Made by a program: the position numbers and the translations under genes
Assembly: GCA_017631875.1 (NCBI GenBank)
Contig: JAGBSL010000019.1
Span: 25,489 to 89,488 of the forward strand
Direction of reading: 5' to 3'
Length of the DNA stretch: 64,000 nt
Origin: Bacteroidales bacterium
GTDB lineage: Bacteria; Bacteroidota; Bacteroidia; Bacteroidales; UBA932
The notes under the pieces: generated by a model
The model's database searches: none
What the model was told of the DNA's origin: nothing
Seen by the model: only the letters and a program-made list of their open reading frames with translations
Part shown: positions 31,441-41,678 of the stretch, in pieces
Layout: each line of letters begins with the position of its first letter
How positions within the stretch are numbered: position 1 is the first letter of the stretch

Positions 31441-33306
31441 CTAATCTACATCCAGTTCGTTTCCAAGCAGTTCGCACGAAACCTTACCTGTAATCTTGCC
31501 GCGCACGTATGAGGCAAGTTCCTCTGCCATAGCCTTGTTGTCGAACGGTCCTACGATAAAGACCTGAGTACCGTCCTCAGCCTCAATCCTGGCGATATCC
31601 TTACCCATCGCCATACGCACCATACCCTCGACAACCTCTGACTCAAGCTCTCCACTCTCAGGAATGATCCTGACCTCATACATGAGTACCTGGTTATTTC
31701 TATTTGCTTCTTCTGTCCTTGCCGACACAACCGAAACTTCCTTTCCGTCGATGAATGCCGTAATATATGCATCCCTGAAGCCTCTGCGCCTGATCTGCTC
31801 GGCAGCAGCCACCGCCTCCTGGTAAGCTCCAAACACTCCTGCTCTATATATGTAAAGTCCAGATGGTGTACGGTGCTCATAAATCGGAGTCAGACCCTTA
31901 AGTTCGGACAGGGTCGCCTTACGTCCTCCACTAAAGAGCTGAACCTGATATACTATACCGCCAGGAATGGTCTGATCCTCAGCAAAAACCGCTTCAGGTT
32001 CTATTCTGAAGCTATAATCGAACTTCACTTCCGGAACAAGGACAGCAATGGCGAGAGAATCGCCCATAGACCTCATCCTGAAGTCATATTCGGGCATATC
32101 CGCTACTGGAGCCTCATCTTCCTTCTGCATATCCATATTCAGGAAGATACCCTCTTTCAGGAACTCCATCTCTATGGATCCCAGTTCAGTGCTGGCCTTA
32201 TCCAGTGCACGTTGAAGCGACGGAATCCTGGTCTCGAGCTGAAGGATCTCATTGGTAAGACGTGCTCTTTCGGCAGGATCGTTTCCGAAGACATACTCGT
32301 TTCGTAGAGTCTCAAGGGACGATGATGTAGAGGCAATCGAATCACGCAGAACGCGCACCTCATCCATCTTTGCCATGTACTTGATGGTGAGATCATTGTC
32401 CGGAATATCAGCAACCGTCTCCTCCTGCGCTTCCACGATCGGAGGATTGACCAGTGCCAGCTCCTGAAGTTCATAAGGATCTGTCATCGGAGTATGAACC
32501 GGATAGTCCTCATATCTTATCGCATAAACATATACACTGTCCTTACCGCACTCCCTGTTTGAAGCGAAAAGAGCATAATCGCCGTCCTCGGACTCGACAT
32601 AAAGGAAATCATCAGCTGGAGAAGAGTACGGGAATCCCATATTCTGCGGGGAAGACCACCTCTGACGCTGCTCGTCCCATACCGACTTGTAAAGATCATA
32701 GCCGCCGACTCCGTAGAGTCCGTCGGAAGCGAAATACATTGTCTTGCCGTCAGGCGAAAGCATTGGGTAGATCTCATCGGCAGACGGATCTGACAGCTCG
32801 GACACCGGCACGGGAACCGTCCAGACGGTGTCATCCAACATTGTCATCATGATGTCTCGGGTGCCGGAAGGACCCTCGGCCGAATAGTAAAGGGCATCAT
32901 TCCAATCGGGCGCATAGAGACTCTTTACGAATTCATGGCCGCTGTCTGCATCGAGAACATTGGGCAAAGCCCTCCAGCTTCGGTCCTCAAGGGGATATGC
33001 CAGGAAGAATGCTTCCTGGGGCAAGCGCCTTTTGCCTGCGGCCTGCGGCACCTGCACGAAACGGGACATGTTCTTTCCGTTCTCGGACATACGAAGTCTT
33101 TCCCGGACATCCTTAACCATAAGAGAGTCCGCCACAACATCCAATGAATCAAGCACCTGCAGATATACGCTCTCTGCCTCGGCAAAATCATAAGCCCTGT
33201 GGAGGGAGTCTCCGTAACGCATCAGAGAGTCTGTCTGAGCGACGGCCAAATGTCCGGAAAGCACTGCCACAATCACCAGAAACAATATACGCTTTCCCAT
33301 TTTCAT
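31441..33306 (-). CDS. Periplasmic PD40 / SPOR-domain protein
   Basis: The 621-residue product has a signal peptide (about 1-25, ending AVAQ), a TPR-like stretch (YDFAEAESVYLQVLDSLD) and WD40-like PD40 repeats (EIYPMLSPDGKTMYFASDG; YALFASNREC). A coiled coil (about 310-370) and a C-terminal SPOR region in two parts follow (VYQVQLFSGGRKATLSELKG; YEVRIIPESGELESEV). SPOR domains bind denuded peptidoglycan glycan strands, so an envelope or division role is likely. The first Met at 33306 and the third codon Met at 33300 are both possible starts. It heads the floA/nfeD series. Confidence 0.85.
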   Translation of the reverse strand: MKMGKRILFLVIVAVLSGHLAVAQTDSLMRYGDSLHRAYDFAEAESVYLQVLDSLDVVADSLMVKDVRERLRMSENGKNMSRFVQVPQAAGKRRLPQEAFFLAYPLEDRSWRALPNVLDADSGHEFVKSLYAPDWNDALYYSAEGPSGTRDIMMTMLDDTVWTVPVPVSELSDPSADEIYPMLSPDGKTMYFASDGLYGVGGYDLYKSVWDEQRQRWSSPQNMGFPYSSPADDFLYVESEDGDYALFASNRECGKDSVYVYAIRYEDYPVHTPMTDPYELQELALVNPPIVEAQEETVADIPDNDLTIKYMAKMDEVRVLRDSIASTSSSLETLRNEYVFGNDPAERARLTNEILQLETRIPSLQRALDKASTELGSIEMEFLKEGIFLNMDMQKEDEAPVADMPEYDFRMRSMGDSLAIAVLVPEVKFDYSFRIEPEAVFAEDQTIPGGIVYQVQLFSGGRKATLSELKGLTPIYEHRTPSGLYIYRAGVFGAYQEAVAAAEQIRRRGFRDAYITAFIDGKEVSVVSARTEEANRNNQVLMYEVRIIPESGELESEVVEGMVRMAMGKDIARIEAEDGTQVFIVGPFDNKAMAEELASYVRGKITGKVSCELLGNELDVD

Positions 33307-33380
33307 CTTACAAAATTATAAAAATTTACATTATAAGAGGATAAAACATGCCAGTTTCTTTATTTGTAAGAAAAAAATCT

Positions 33381-33388
33381 TAAATTTG
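33381..33388 (+). promoter_or_regulatory. Putative -7 box for secDF
   Basis: TAAATTTG, about 55 bases before the ATG. A clear TTTG at the standard distance is missing; one lies at 33363-33366, closer than usual. Confidence 0.45.
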
Positions 33389-33443
33389 CACCCTATTTTG
33401 CGGTTCATATACAGCAACAAATAACAACAAAACTATAAACATT

Positions 33444-36400
33444 ATGCAAAGTAAAGGTGCAATCAGACTTGTAGCTATCCTGCTCATGCTCGCATCACTC
33501 TGGCAGCTTTCCTTCACACTCGTAAACAGTGTGCAGGAGAAGAAGGCAGTGAAGTATGCTGAGGCTAAGGCAGTAGCTGCAGAGAATTCAGCCGCTTTCA
33601 GCAAGGTGGCTGACGTCGACAAGGCATTCTACATCGACTCTGTAAAGAAGGTCGCAAGCAGAATGTATATCGACTCGATTTCATCCGAGAAGATCTACCT
33701 CGGATACACTTACAAGGAAGTACAGGCTAAGTCTATCAACCTTGGTCTCGACCTTAAGGGTGGTATGAACGTAATGCTCCAGGTACAGCTTGAGGACCTC
33801 GTAAGAGCCCTCTCGAAGAACAACCAGAGCGCAGAGTTCAACAATGCGATCGCTCTCGCAAAGGAGAATCAGAAGGACTCAAGAGAGGACTTCATCACTC
33901 TCTTCGCTGAGGCTTGGAAGGAGACTTCAAACGGTCTTCCTCTCGCACACGTTTTCGGAACTATCGACATGGTCGGCAAGATCGGCCCAGAGTCTACTGA
34001 CGCTGAGGTTATCGAGGTGATCAGAGCTGAGTCAGAGAGCGCAATCGCAAACTCATTCAACGTACTCAGAAACCGTATCGACCGTTTCGGTGTGACACAG
34101 CCGAACATCCAGAAGCTCGGAAACAGCGGACGTATCCTCGTAGAGCTTCCAGGTGTTAAGGAGCCTGAGCGTGTAAGAAAGCTCCTCCAGGGAACTGCAT
34201 CACTCGAGTTCTGGCCAACATTCAACTATTCTGAGGTTAAGACTTATCTCGATGAGGCCAACGCTCTTCTCGCACAGATCGTTGTAGACGAGACTCCGGT
34301 TGTGGAGACTCCTGCAGCTGAGGCTGACTCTCTCCTCGCAGCAGAGCTCGAGCAGAACGCCGCTGAGGCTGAGCTCATGAAGCAGAACCCTCTCTATGCG
34401 GTTCTCGCTCCAGCACAGTTCGAGAGCGCATGCATCGGATATGCTCACTACTCAGATACATCAAAGGTAAACAAGTACCTCGCTATGCCACAGGTGAAGG
34501 CTCTCTTCCCAGCAGAGTTCAGACCTATGTGGACAGTTCACGCTTCAGGAATGGGCGAGAACATCTACGAGCTCGTAGCAATCAAGGCTGTCTCAGCTGA
34601 CGGCAAGGCACCGCTCGACGGAGGTTATGTAACTGACGCACGCGTACAGTTCGGAACAACAGCAGGTACACCTGAGGTTTCTATGACAATGAACGGTGAG
34701 GGCGCCGGCATCTGGTCAAGACTCACTGGTGACAACGTAGGAAAGCAGATCGCTATCGTACTCGACGGCATGGTTTACTCTTATCCTAACGTAAACGGCA
34801 AGATCGACGGCGGTCAGTCACAGATCACAGGTAAGTTCTCCCTCGAGGAGGCTGAGGACCTTGCAAACGTCCTCAAGTCAGGTAAGCTCCCTGCACCTGC
34901 AACAATCATCCAGGAGCAGGTTGTAGGACCATCACTCGGAGCTGAGTCTATCAACGCAGGTATGATCTCATTCATCATCGCGTTCTTCCTCGTGCTCATC
35001 TACATGGTTATCTTCTACGCTGGCGCAGGTCTCGTGGCTGATATCGCACTCCTCTGCAACGTGGTTCTCCTCTTCGGCACCCTCGTTTCATTCGGTGCAG
35101 TCCTCACACTCCCTGGTATCGCCGGTCTCGTACTGACACTCGGTATGGCTGTGGACGCTAACGTGATCATCTACGAGCGCGTCAAGGAAGAGCTCCGCGC
35201 AGGCAAGGGCCTCAGCAAGGCAATCGCTGACGGTTACTCAAACGCTTACTCGGCTATCATCGACGGTCAGGTAACTACTCTCCTTACCGGTTTCGTTCTC
35301 TTCGCATTCGGTTCAGGTCCTGTACAGGGCTTCGCTACTACCCTCATCATCGGTATCATCACTTCAATGGTGACTTCGATCTTCATCACAAGACTCATCT
35401 TCGATGACAGAGTGGAGAAGGGCAAGAACGTAACATTCGACAACAAGTTCACAAGAAACTTCCTCCAGAATACTCACGTAGACTTCATCGGAAAGAAGAA
35501 GATCGCTTACATCGTTTCAGGTGCGCTGATCCTCATCTCTATCCTCTCTATCGGCATCAAGGGCTTCACATATGGTGTTGACTTCACTGGTGGACGTACA
35601 TATGTTGTAAGATTCGACCAGCCTGCTGAGGTTGAGGCAGTTCGTGCTGCAGTTAACGCTGCATTCGACAACGCTGCTGCAAACGACGAGACCGTAGACA
35701 ACTCTGCAGCTGAGGTAAAGCAGTTCGGTGGTGACAGCCAGATCAAGATCACTACTACTTATAAGGTAGACAACGAGGCTTCAGAGGTTGACACTGAGGT
35801 TGAGGGTATCCTCTACGAGGCACTCAAGGGCTTCTACGCTGAGGATCTCACTATCGAGGAGTTCACATCTACTCAGGACAACCCTAACGGTATCGTAAGC
35901 TCTGACAAGGTAGGTCCTACAATTGCGAACGACATCACAAGAGACGCATTCATCGCTGTGATCCTTGCCCTCATCGTGATCTTCGGTTACATCGCAATCC
36001 GTTTCAAGGGCTGGACTTGGGGTCTCGGTGGTGTTGCAGGTCTTGCACACACAGCACTCATCGTGATCGGATTCTTCTCGTTGTTCTCAGGCATCCTTCC
36101 ATTCAGCCTTGACATCGACCAGACATTCATCGCTGCTATCCTTACAATCATCGGTTACGCTATCAACGATACAGTGGTTATCTTCGACCGTATCCGTGAG
36201 TACAAGGAGATGCATCCTAAGGCTGACTTCAAGCAGAATGTGAACGAGGCTCTCAACAGCACTCTCTCACGTACAATGAATACATCACTCACAACTCTCG
36301 TGACTATGCTCGCTATCGCAATTTTCGGTGGTGAGGTGATCAGAGGTCTTGCAGTTGCATTGATTCTCGGTATCGTTATCGGTACTTACGCTTCAATCTT

Positions 36401-36461
36401 CATCGCAACCCCTATCATGTTCGACGTGACAAAGAAGGCCGAGAAGAAGGCTGAGAAGTAA
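33444..36461 (+). CDS. secDF: Fused protein-export membrane protein SecDF
   Basis: The 1005-residue protein combines SecD and SecF. An N-terminal helix (about 6-28), the large SecD periplasmic region (GLDLKGGMNVMLQV; NVLRNRIDRFGVTQPNIQ), six membrane helices including GMAVDANVIIYERVKEEL, then a SecF half with FTGGRTYVVRF and IGYAINDTVVIFDRIREY. SecDF uses the proton gradient to help pull preproteins through SecYEG. An Ala/Glu-rich insertion (about 270-320) lies in the periplasmic domain. Codon bias is very strong (GAG, CTC, ATC, AAG), so the protein is abundant. A terminator follows 20 bases after the stop. Confidence 0.97.
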   Translation: MQSKGAIRLVAILLMLASLWQLSFTLVNSVQEKKAVKYAEAKAVAAENSAAFSKVADVDKAFYIDSVKKVASRMYIDSISSEKIYLGYTYKEVQAKSINLGLDLKGGMNVMLQVQLEDLVRALSKNNQSAEFNNAIALAKENQKDSREDFITLFAEAWKETSNGLPLAHVFGTIDMVGKIGPESTDAEVIEVIRAESESAIANSFNVLRNRIDRFGVTQPNIQKLGNSGRILVELPGVKEPERVRKLLQGTASLEFWPTFNYSEVKTYLDEANALLAQIVVDETPVVETPAAEADSLLAAELEQNAAEAELMKQNPLYAVLAPAQFESACIGYAHYSDTSKVNKYLAMPQVKALFPAEFRPMWTVHASGMGENIYELVAIKAVSADGKAPLDGGYVTDARVQFGTTAGTPEVSMTMNGEGAGIWSRLTGDNVGKQIAIVLDGMVYSYPNVNGKIDGGQSQITGKFSLEEAEDLANVLKSGKLPAPATIIQEQVVGPSLGAESINAGMISFIIAFFLVLIYMVIFYAGAGLVADIALLCNVVLLFGTLVSFGAVLTLPGIAGLVLTLGMAVDANVIIYERVKEELRAGKGLSKAIADGYSNAYSAIIDGQVTTLLTGFVLFAFGSGPVQGFATTLIIGIITSMVTSIFITRLIFDDRVEKGKNVTFDNKFTRNFLQNTHVDFIGKKKIAYIVSGALILISILSIGIKGFTYGVDFTGGRTYVVRFDQPAEVEAVRAAVNAAFDNAAANDETVDNSAAEVKQFGGDSQIKITTTYKVDNEASEVDTEVEGILYEALKGFYAEDLTIEEFTSTQDNPNGIVSSDKVGPTIANDITRDAFIAVILALIVIFGYIAIRFKGWTWGLGGVAGLAHTALIVIGFFSLFSGILPFSLDIDQTFIAAILTIIGYAINDTVVIFDRIREYKEMHPKADFKQNVNEALNSTLSRTMNTSLTTLVTMLAIAIFGGEVIRGLAVALILGIVIGTYASIFIATPIMFDVTKKAEKKAEK

Positions 36462-36479
36462 TTCTTCAAAACATATATG

Positions 36480-36510
36480 ATAAAGCGCTCCTGATCGGGG
36501 CGCTTTATTT
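36480..36510 (+). terminator. Terminator of secDF
   Basis: ATAAAGCGCTCC pairs with GGGGCGCTTTAT, followed by TTTTTTCC. Confidence 0.9.
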
Positions 36511-36580
36511 TTTCCTTTTGCAACGTTATCCTCCCTTTTTACATCTTTACAGTATTCTTGAAACTTAAATCAACTACATC

Positions 36581-36982
36581 ATGAAAAGATTTTTAATCCT
36601 GACAGCCCTTATGGCAGTCCTCGGTCTCACTTCATGTGAGAAAGAACCTTCAAAAGCTATCGTCGGTACATGGGAGGCCACAACAGTAGAGATGAGTATT
36701 TCCGGAATGAAGATGGAAATGGATATTACCGAGATGGGAAGCAAAATGAAAATCACATTCAAGGACAACGGTACGGCAACAATTACAGAAACTTCAGAAG
36801 AAGAATCAATGAGTATGGATTTCTCATACTCAGTTGAAGGAAACACTCTCATACTGGAAGCTGAAGGGGATTTAGCTGAAATTCCTATCACAATAGAAAA
36901 GGACCACATGACATGGACCATGGACGGAGAGATGCTTGATGAACCTGGCGCCAATATCGTCATACATTTCGAAAAGATTTAG
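36581..36982 (+). CDS. Small lipoprotein, lipocalin-like
   Basis: The 133-residue product has a lipobox ending LTSC (Cys19) and then IVGTWEATTVEMSISG. GTWE after the Cys and alternating strands (KITFKDNGTATITETS; MTWTMDGEMLDEPG) are usual for small lipocalin-like lipoproteins of Bacteroidetes. No specific ligand is suggested. It stands alone between two terminators. The sequence is rich in Met and Glu. Confidence 0.75.
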   Translation: MKRFLILTALMAVLGLTSCEKEPSKAIVGTWEATTVEMSISGMKMEMDITEMGSKMKITFKDNGTATITETSEEESMSMDFSYSVEGNTLILEAEGDLAEIPITIEKDHMTWTMDGEMLDEPGANIVIHFEKI

Positions 36983-37009
36983 TGACGCTCCGACATGTTG
37001 AAAACTTTT

Positions 37010-37050
37010 CCCTCTGACTGACAAGAAGTTGTCTTCAGAGGGATTTTTAT
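37010..37050 (+). terminator. Terminator of the small lipoprotein
   Basis: CCCTCTGA / TCAGAGGG (37010-37017, 37035-37042) followed by ATTTTTATTTTT. Confidence 0.85.
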
Positions 37051-37051
37051 T

Positions 37052-37083
37052 TTTGATAGGGTGATGAAGATTAATTATCTTTG
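37052..37083 (+). promoter_or_regulatory. Promoter of dnaE
   Basis: TTTG (37052-37055) and TATCTTTG (37076-37083), 20 bases apart, 20 bases before the ATG. It overlaps the end of the preceding terminator T-tract. Confidence 0.7.
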
Positions 37084-37103
37084 TCATCCTTAAAAAACAG
37101 CTT

Positions 37104-40100
37104 ATGTCATTCGTCCATCTTCACGTCCATACACAGTATTCCATTCTTGACGGCCAGGCGGCCATCGGTGACCTTTTCGCAAGGGCAAAGGAGCTCGGCA
37201 TGCCGGCTCTGGCGATCACCGACCATGGAAACATGTACGGTGTAAAGGAGTTCCTGAAGGTGGCGAAGAAGTTCCCTGAGGTAAAGCCTATCATCGGCTG
37301 CGAGATATATGTGACACGTCACTATGACCATAAGCTCAAGGATAAGGACCACAGAGGCTACTATCACCTCATCCTCCTGGCGAAGAACTACAACGGCTAC
37401 AAGAACCTCATGAAGATATGTTCTACAGGACATATCGAGGGTAAGTATTATGAGAAGCCGCGAGTGAGCCACGAGATCGTCGAGATGTACTCGCAGGACC
37501 TCGTATGCTGCTCGGCATGTATCGCCGGAGAGATTCCGAGAGCGATCATCGCGGGCGACATGGACGGCGCAATGAAGGCGATCGAATGGCACAAGAAGGT
37601 CTTCGGAGAGGACTACTATCTCGAGGTACAGCAGCATAAGACCCTTGTTCCCGGACAGTCTCAGGAAGTATATGAGAGACAGCTGATCGCCAATGCCGGA
37701 ATATACGAACTGGCGGAAAAGACCGGAACCAAGGTCGTGGCGACCAACGACGTGCACTTCGTGCGTAAGGAGGACAGCCAGGCGCATGACAGACTGATCT
37801 GTCTTACAACCAATACATTCGTGGATGACCCGGACCGCATGAGATATACCCAACAGGAGTATCTCAAGAGCGAGGAGGAGATGGCGGAAATGTTCTATGA
37901 CCATCTTGAGACGCTCAGCAACACACTTGAGGTTGCAGACAAGATCGAGAGCTTCAAGGTGGACAAGGATCCTATTCTCCCGAAGTTCGACCTTCCTGCG
38001 GACTTCCTCGCAGATATAGATACATACCTAGAGAAATATAAGGACATCATCGACGAGGGACGCTGCGACAAGAACGGAAACGAGCGCGGCGAGGAGTTCT
38101 GTAACTCGGTAGCTTATCTGTGTCACCTTACATATAAGGGTGCACACTGGAGATACGGAGACACGCTGACCGACGAGCAGGCAGAGCGCATCGAGTTCGA
38201 GCTCAAGACCATCTGCAAGATGGGATTCCCGGACTACTTCCTCATCGTGCAGGATTTCATCGCTGCAGCGCGTTCCGAGGGCATTTCAGTGGGTCCGGGC
38301 CGTGGATCTGCCGCGGGTTCTGCCGTTGCATACTGCCTGAAGATCACCAACATTGACCCTATCAAGTACGACCTCCTCTTCGAGCGATTCCTCAACCCGG
38401 ACCGTATCAACATGCCGGATGTGGATATCGACTTCGACGATGACGGACGCTACCGCGTGTTCCAGTACATTGAGGAGAAATACGGAAAGGACCACATCTC
38501 GCATGTGATCACATACGGAACCATGGCCGCTAAATCGGCCATCAAGGACGTCGCACGCGTTAGCCGCATGTCCATCGAGGAGTCCAACAGGCTCACCAAG
38601 ATGGTTCCGGACAAGCCTTTCGAGATCGACGAGCTTGACGAGAACGGAAAGCCGGTGCTCGACGAGAACGGAAAGAAGAAGAAGAAGGAGATCAAGCCGA
38701 AGCTGAACAACTGTCTGAAACACCACGACCTCAAGGAAGAGCTGGAAAACGGCACCGAACTGACCAAGGAGGTGCTTACATACGCAGGTAAGCTCGAGGG
38801 CTGTATCCGCCAGACAGGCGTGCACGCCTGTGCCATGATCATCGGACGAGGAAACCTCACCGAATACATCCCTATCTGCATCGCCAACGACAAGCTCACA
38901 GGCGAGGAGGTATGGGTATCGCAGTACGACGGACACTACATCGAGGAAGTGGGCATGCTCAAGATGGACTTCCTTGGCCTGAGAACATTGTCAATCATCA
39001 AGGAGTGCCAGGCCAACATCAAGAAGCGCCACGGCATCGAGTTCGACATCGAGAAGATCGACATCGAAGACCCGCTTACATATGAGCTTTACAGCCGCGG
39101 AGACACCACCAGCGTATTCCAGTTCGAGTCTCCGGGCATGAAGGAGTGGCTTATCAAGCTCCAGCCGACCCGATTCGAGGACCTCATCGCGATGAACGCC
39201 CTCTATCGTCCGGGTCCTATGGACTACATCCCTGACTTCGTAGAGCGCAAGCAGGGACGTCAACCTATCGAATATGACCTTCCGGCAATGGAGGAAACTC
39301 TCCAGGACACATACGGAATTACGGTATACCAGGAGCAGGTGATGCTTCTGTCTCGTAAACTCGCCGACTTCACCAGAGGTCAGGCCGATACGCTCCGTAA
39401 GGCCATGGGTAAGAAGCTCAAGGACGTGCTGGACAGCCTCAAGGGCCTCTTCATTGAGGGAGGTACAAAGAACGGACACCCACAGGACGTGCTCGAGAAG
39501 ATCTGGGCGGACTGGGAGAAGTTCGCTTCATACGCGTTCAACAAGTCCCACGCGACCTGCTATGCATGGGTGAGCTACCAGACAGGATGGCTCAAGGCCC
39601 ATTATCCTGCCGAGTTCCAGGCAGCCAACCTGACCAAGAACCTCTCCAACATGGACGAGATCAAGAAGATCATGGATGACTGCAAGAAGAACGGCATCAA
39701 GGTACTCAATCCGGACATCAACGAGTCCGATTCGAAGTTCACCGTGAACAAGCAGGGCGAGATCCGCTTCGGTCTCGGCGGCATCAAGGGATTCGGCGAG
39801 AACATCGTGAAGGCAATCCTTGCAGAACGCGAGGAAAACGGCATATTCCCGGACATCTTTAACTTTGTGGAGCGTATGTCCGGAATCGTGAACAGGAAGG
39901 GATTTGAGGCACTTCTGCACTCGGGAGCGTTCGACAGCTTCGGCATCAGCCGCAAGCAGTTCATGCTTCCGTGCAGGAACGGCGACCTGTTCATCGATAC
40001 ATTGCTGAAATACGGCGAACTCTTCAAGAAGGACAGCATGGAGAGCGCGATCTCCCTGTTCGGAGATGTAGAGGAACTCAAGCCTGAAAGACCTGAGATT

Positions 40101-40835
40101 CCGGCAATGGTCGGAGACGAGGACATCCTCGAGAAGCTCAAGTATGAGAAGGAGCTCGTGGGAATGTACCTGTCGTCACACCCTTTGGACACATTCGCGT
40201 TCGAGATGGAGAATTTCGCGACATGCCAGATGACTGAGCTCGCAGGTCTCATCTCAGAATGTAATTCTACAAGAAAATCCGCAAAGGTGACGCTTGCAGG
40301 ACTCATAACGGCATGCTCGGAGAGCCAGACCAAGACCGGACGCCCGATGTCCCGCATGACTGTCGAGGACTTCAGCGGCAGCTATGAGTTCGCCTTCTTC
40401 GGAAAGGACCATGAAACATACCTGCCGTACCAGAAGGTCAACAGCGCCGTCCTGATCGAGGGTGTGATCGAGGAGAGATACCGCCCGAACCCTAAGGGAA
40501 AGAAGGACGAGAAGACCGGAAAGATGGTACCGGATCTCCCTGACCTTATCTTCAAGATGAAGAACATCATGCTGCTTGGCAACGTCGCTGAGGAAAGGAT
40601 CACAGGCCTGTCGATAAACGTCACCACGACCATGCTCTCCCCTGACTTCAGGGAAAAGCTCGTGAAGATGCTGAAGAGAAACAAGGGAAAGACCCCGCTG
40701 ACCATGTTCCTCTATGATCCTGTAAAGAAATGGAACATAGAGTTCCTCTCCCACAAGTTCAAGGTACAGATAACCAACGAATTCCTTGAGGAACTCAAAA
40801 CCCTCGGCATCCGCTACACCGTCAGCAAGAAATAA
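37104..40835 (+). CDS. dnaE: DNA polymerase III alpha subunit
   Basis: The 1243-residue protein is the replicative polymerase of the chromosome. It has the N-terminal PHP domain (FVHLHVHTQYSILDG; ITDHGNMYGVKEF), the polymerase palm with NMPDVDIDFDDDGR (catalytic Asp pair), the fingers and GRGSAAGSAVAY, YRPGPMDYIPDFVERKQG, and the OB fold near the C-terminus. PHP ligand residues look intact, so proofreading-type activity could remain. Length fits Bacteroidetes DnaE. It is expressed from its own promoter. It converges on the EEP-family gene with almost no gap (1 base). Confidence 0.97.
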   Translation: MSFVHLHVHTQYSILDGQAAIGDLFARAKELGMPALAITDHGNMYGVKEFLKVAKKFPEVKPIIGCEIYVTRHYDHKLKDKDHRGYYHLILLAKNYNGYKNLMKICSTGHIEGKYYEKPRVSHEIVEMYSQDLVCCSACIAGEIPRAIIAGDMDGAMKAIEWHKKVFGEDYYLEVQQHKTLVPGQSQEVYERQLIANAGIYELAEKTGTKVVATNDVHFVRKEDSQAHDRLICLTTNTFVDDPDRMRYTQQEYLKSEEEMAEMFYDHLETLSNTLEVADKIESFKVDKDPILPKFDLPADFLADIDTYLEKYKDIIDEGRCDKNGNERGEEFCNSVAYLCHLTYKGAHWRYGDTLTDEQAERIEFELKTICKMGFPDYFLIVQDFIAAARSEGISVGPGRGSAAGSAVAYCLKITNIDPIKYDLLFERFLNPDRINMPDVDIDFDDDGRYRVFQYIEEKYGKDHISHVITYGTMAAKSAIKDVARVSRMSIEESNRLTKMVPDKPFEIDELDENGKPVLDENGKKKKKEIKPKLNNCLKHHDLKEELENGTELTKEVLTYAGKLEGCIRQTGVHACAMIIGRGNLTEYIPICIANDKLTGEEVWVSQYDGHYIEEVGMLKMDFLGLRTLSIIKECQANIKKRHGIEFDIEKIDIEDPLTYELYSRGDTTSVFQFESPGMKEWLIKLQPTRFEDLIAMNALYRPGPMDYIPDFVERKQGRQPIEYDLPAMEETLQDTYGITVYQEQVMLLSRKLADFTRGQADTLRKAMGKKLKDVLDSLKGLFIEGGTKNGHPQDVLEKIWADWEKFASYAFNKSHATCYAWVSYQTGWLKAHYPAEFQAANLTKNLSNMDEIKKIMDDCKKNGIKVLNPDINESDSKFTVNKQGEIRFGLGGIKGFGENIVKAILAEREENGIFPDIFNFVERMSGIVNRKGFEALLHSGAFDSFGISRKQFMLPCRNGDLFIDTLLKYGELFKKDSMESAISLFGDVEELKPERPEIPAMVGDEDILEKLKYEKELVGMYLSSHPLDTFAFEMENFATCQMTELAGLISECNSTRKSAKVTLAGLITACSESQTKTGRPMSRMTVEDFSGSYEFAFFGKDHETYLPYQKVNSAVLIEGVIEERYRPNPKGKKDEKTGKMVPDLPDLIFKMKNIMLLGNVAEERITGLSINVTTTMLSPDFREKLVKMLKRNKGKTPLTMFLYDPVKKWNIEFLSHKFKVQITNEFLEELKTLGIRYTVSKK

Positions 40836-40836
40836 C

Positions 40837-41670
40837 TTAAAAGATCAGGCGGGCGGTGATTGGATAGTGGTCGGAGATGAAGGTGCGGCCGGAGTACTTC
40901 TTTGTGACTGTCTGGTATTCCGGGCATGCGGAGAAGCCGGAGATGTAGATGTAGTCGATCACCATGTCCTTCGAGGCCTTGCCCCAGCCGTTGAAGGTGT
41001 GGTGGCTGTCTGTCTTTGCCGCGATCTTGCGGGTGCTCTTCATGCGGGCATCCAGACCGGTCAGGCATGGGTCGTCAGGCTTGACGTTGAAGTCACCTGT
41101 GAGGACCATAGGGTAACCTTCCGGATTAATTTCGGCAATCTTATCCACAATCAACGCAAGACCGTTTGCTCGGGCTTCCTTTCCGGCATGGTCAAGATGA
41201 GTATTTACGAAGTAGAACTTCTTGCCTGTTCTCTTATCCTTCATCAAAGCCCACGTTGCAGTCCTGTAACAAGCTGCATCCCAGCCCTTCGAAGGCTTGT
41301 CAGGAGTCTCAGAGAGCCATAATGTACCCCACTTGAGCATCTTTACGGTCTTCTTGTTCCAGAAGATGGACATGTGCTCGCCCTTCTTCTTTCCATCATC
41401 CCTGCCTACGCCGACACACTCATAGCCATCAGCCCACTCCTCAAGAAAACGGACCTGCTCAGGAAGCGCCTCCTGCACGCCGAACACATCAGGCTGCTGG
41501 TCCTTCAGCATCTCTAAGGTTGCCGGGCAGCGGTACATCCATGCGTTCGTACCATCCTTCTCAGTATTGAGCCTTATGTTATAGGACATGACCTTTAGTT
41601 CCTGTCCATAAGACAACTGAGGCAGCAGGAGCGCTGCTGCCATCAGTGTAAGTATGAATCTTCTGATCAT
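40837..41670 (-). CDS. Secreted endonuclease/exonuclease/phosphatase-family protein
   Basis: The 277-residue product has a signal peptide (about 1-22, ending LSYGQ) and the EEP fold motifs: VMSYNIRLNTE, FGVQEALPEQ, FVNTHLDHAGKEAR, VLTGDFNVKPDD and FISDHYPITARL at the end. Members of this secreted subgroup cleave phosphoesters; substrate unknown. It is 8 bases after GH3, so it belongs to the same transcript and may serve the polysaccharide locus. The PHP protein at 7.2 kb is a different fold. Confidence 0.9.
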   Translation of the reverse strand: MIRRFILTLMAAALLLPQLSYGQELKVMSYNIRLNTEKDGTNAWMYRCPATLEMLKDQQPDVFGVQEALPEQVRFLEEWADGYECVGVGRDDGKKKGEHMSIFWNKKTVKMLKWGTLWLSETPDKPSKGWDAACYRTATWALMKDKRTGKKFYFVNTHLDHAGKEARANGLALIVDKIAEINPEGYPMVLTGDFNVKPDDPCLTGLDARMKSTRKIAAKTDSHHTFNGWGKASKDMVIDYIYISGFSACPEYQTVTKKYSGRTFISDHYPITARLIF

Positions 41671-41678
41671 TCTTCTGA

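Noticed and set aside
37107..37904. Long minus-strand open frame over dnaE, and similar ones at 38286, 39602 and 40254
   Set aside because: They lie antisense to a clear dnaE gene with consistent codon use and have no recognisable domains.
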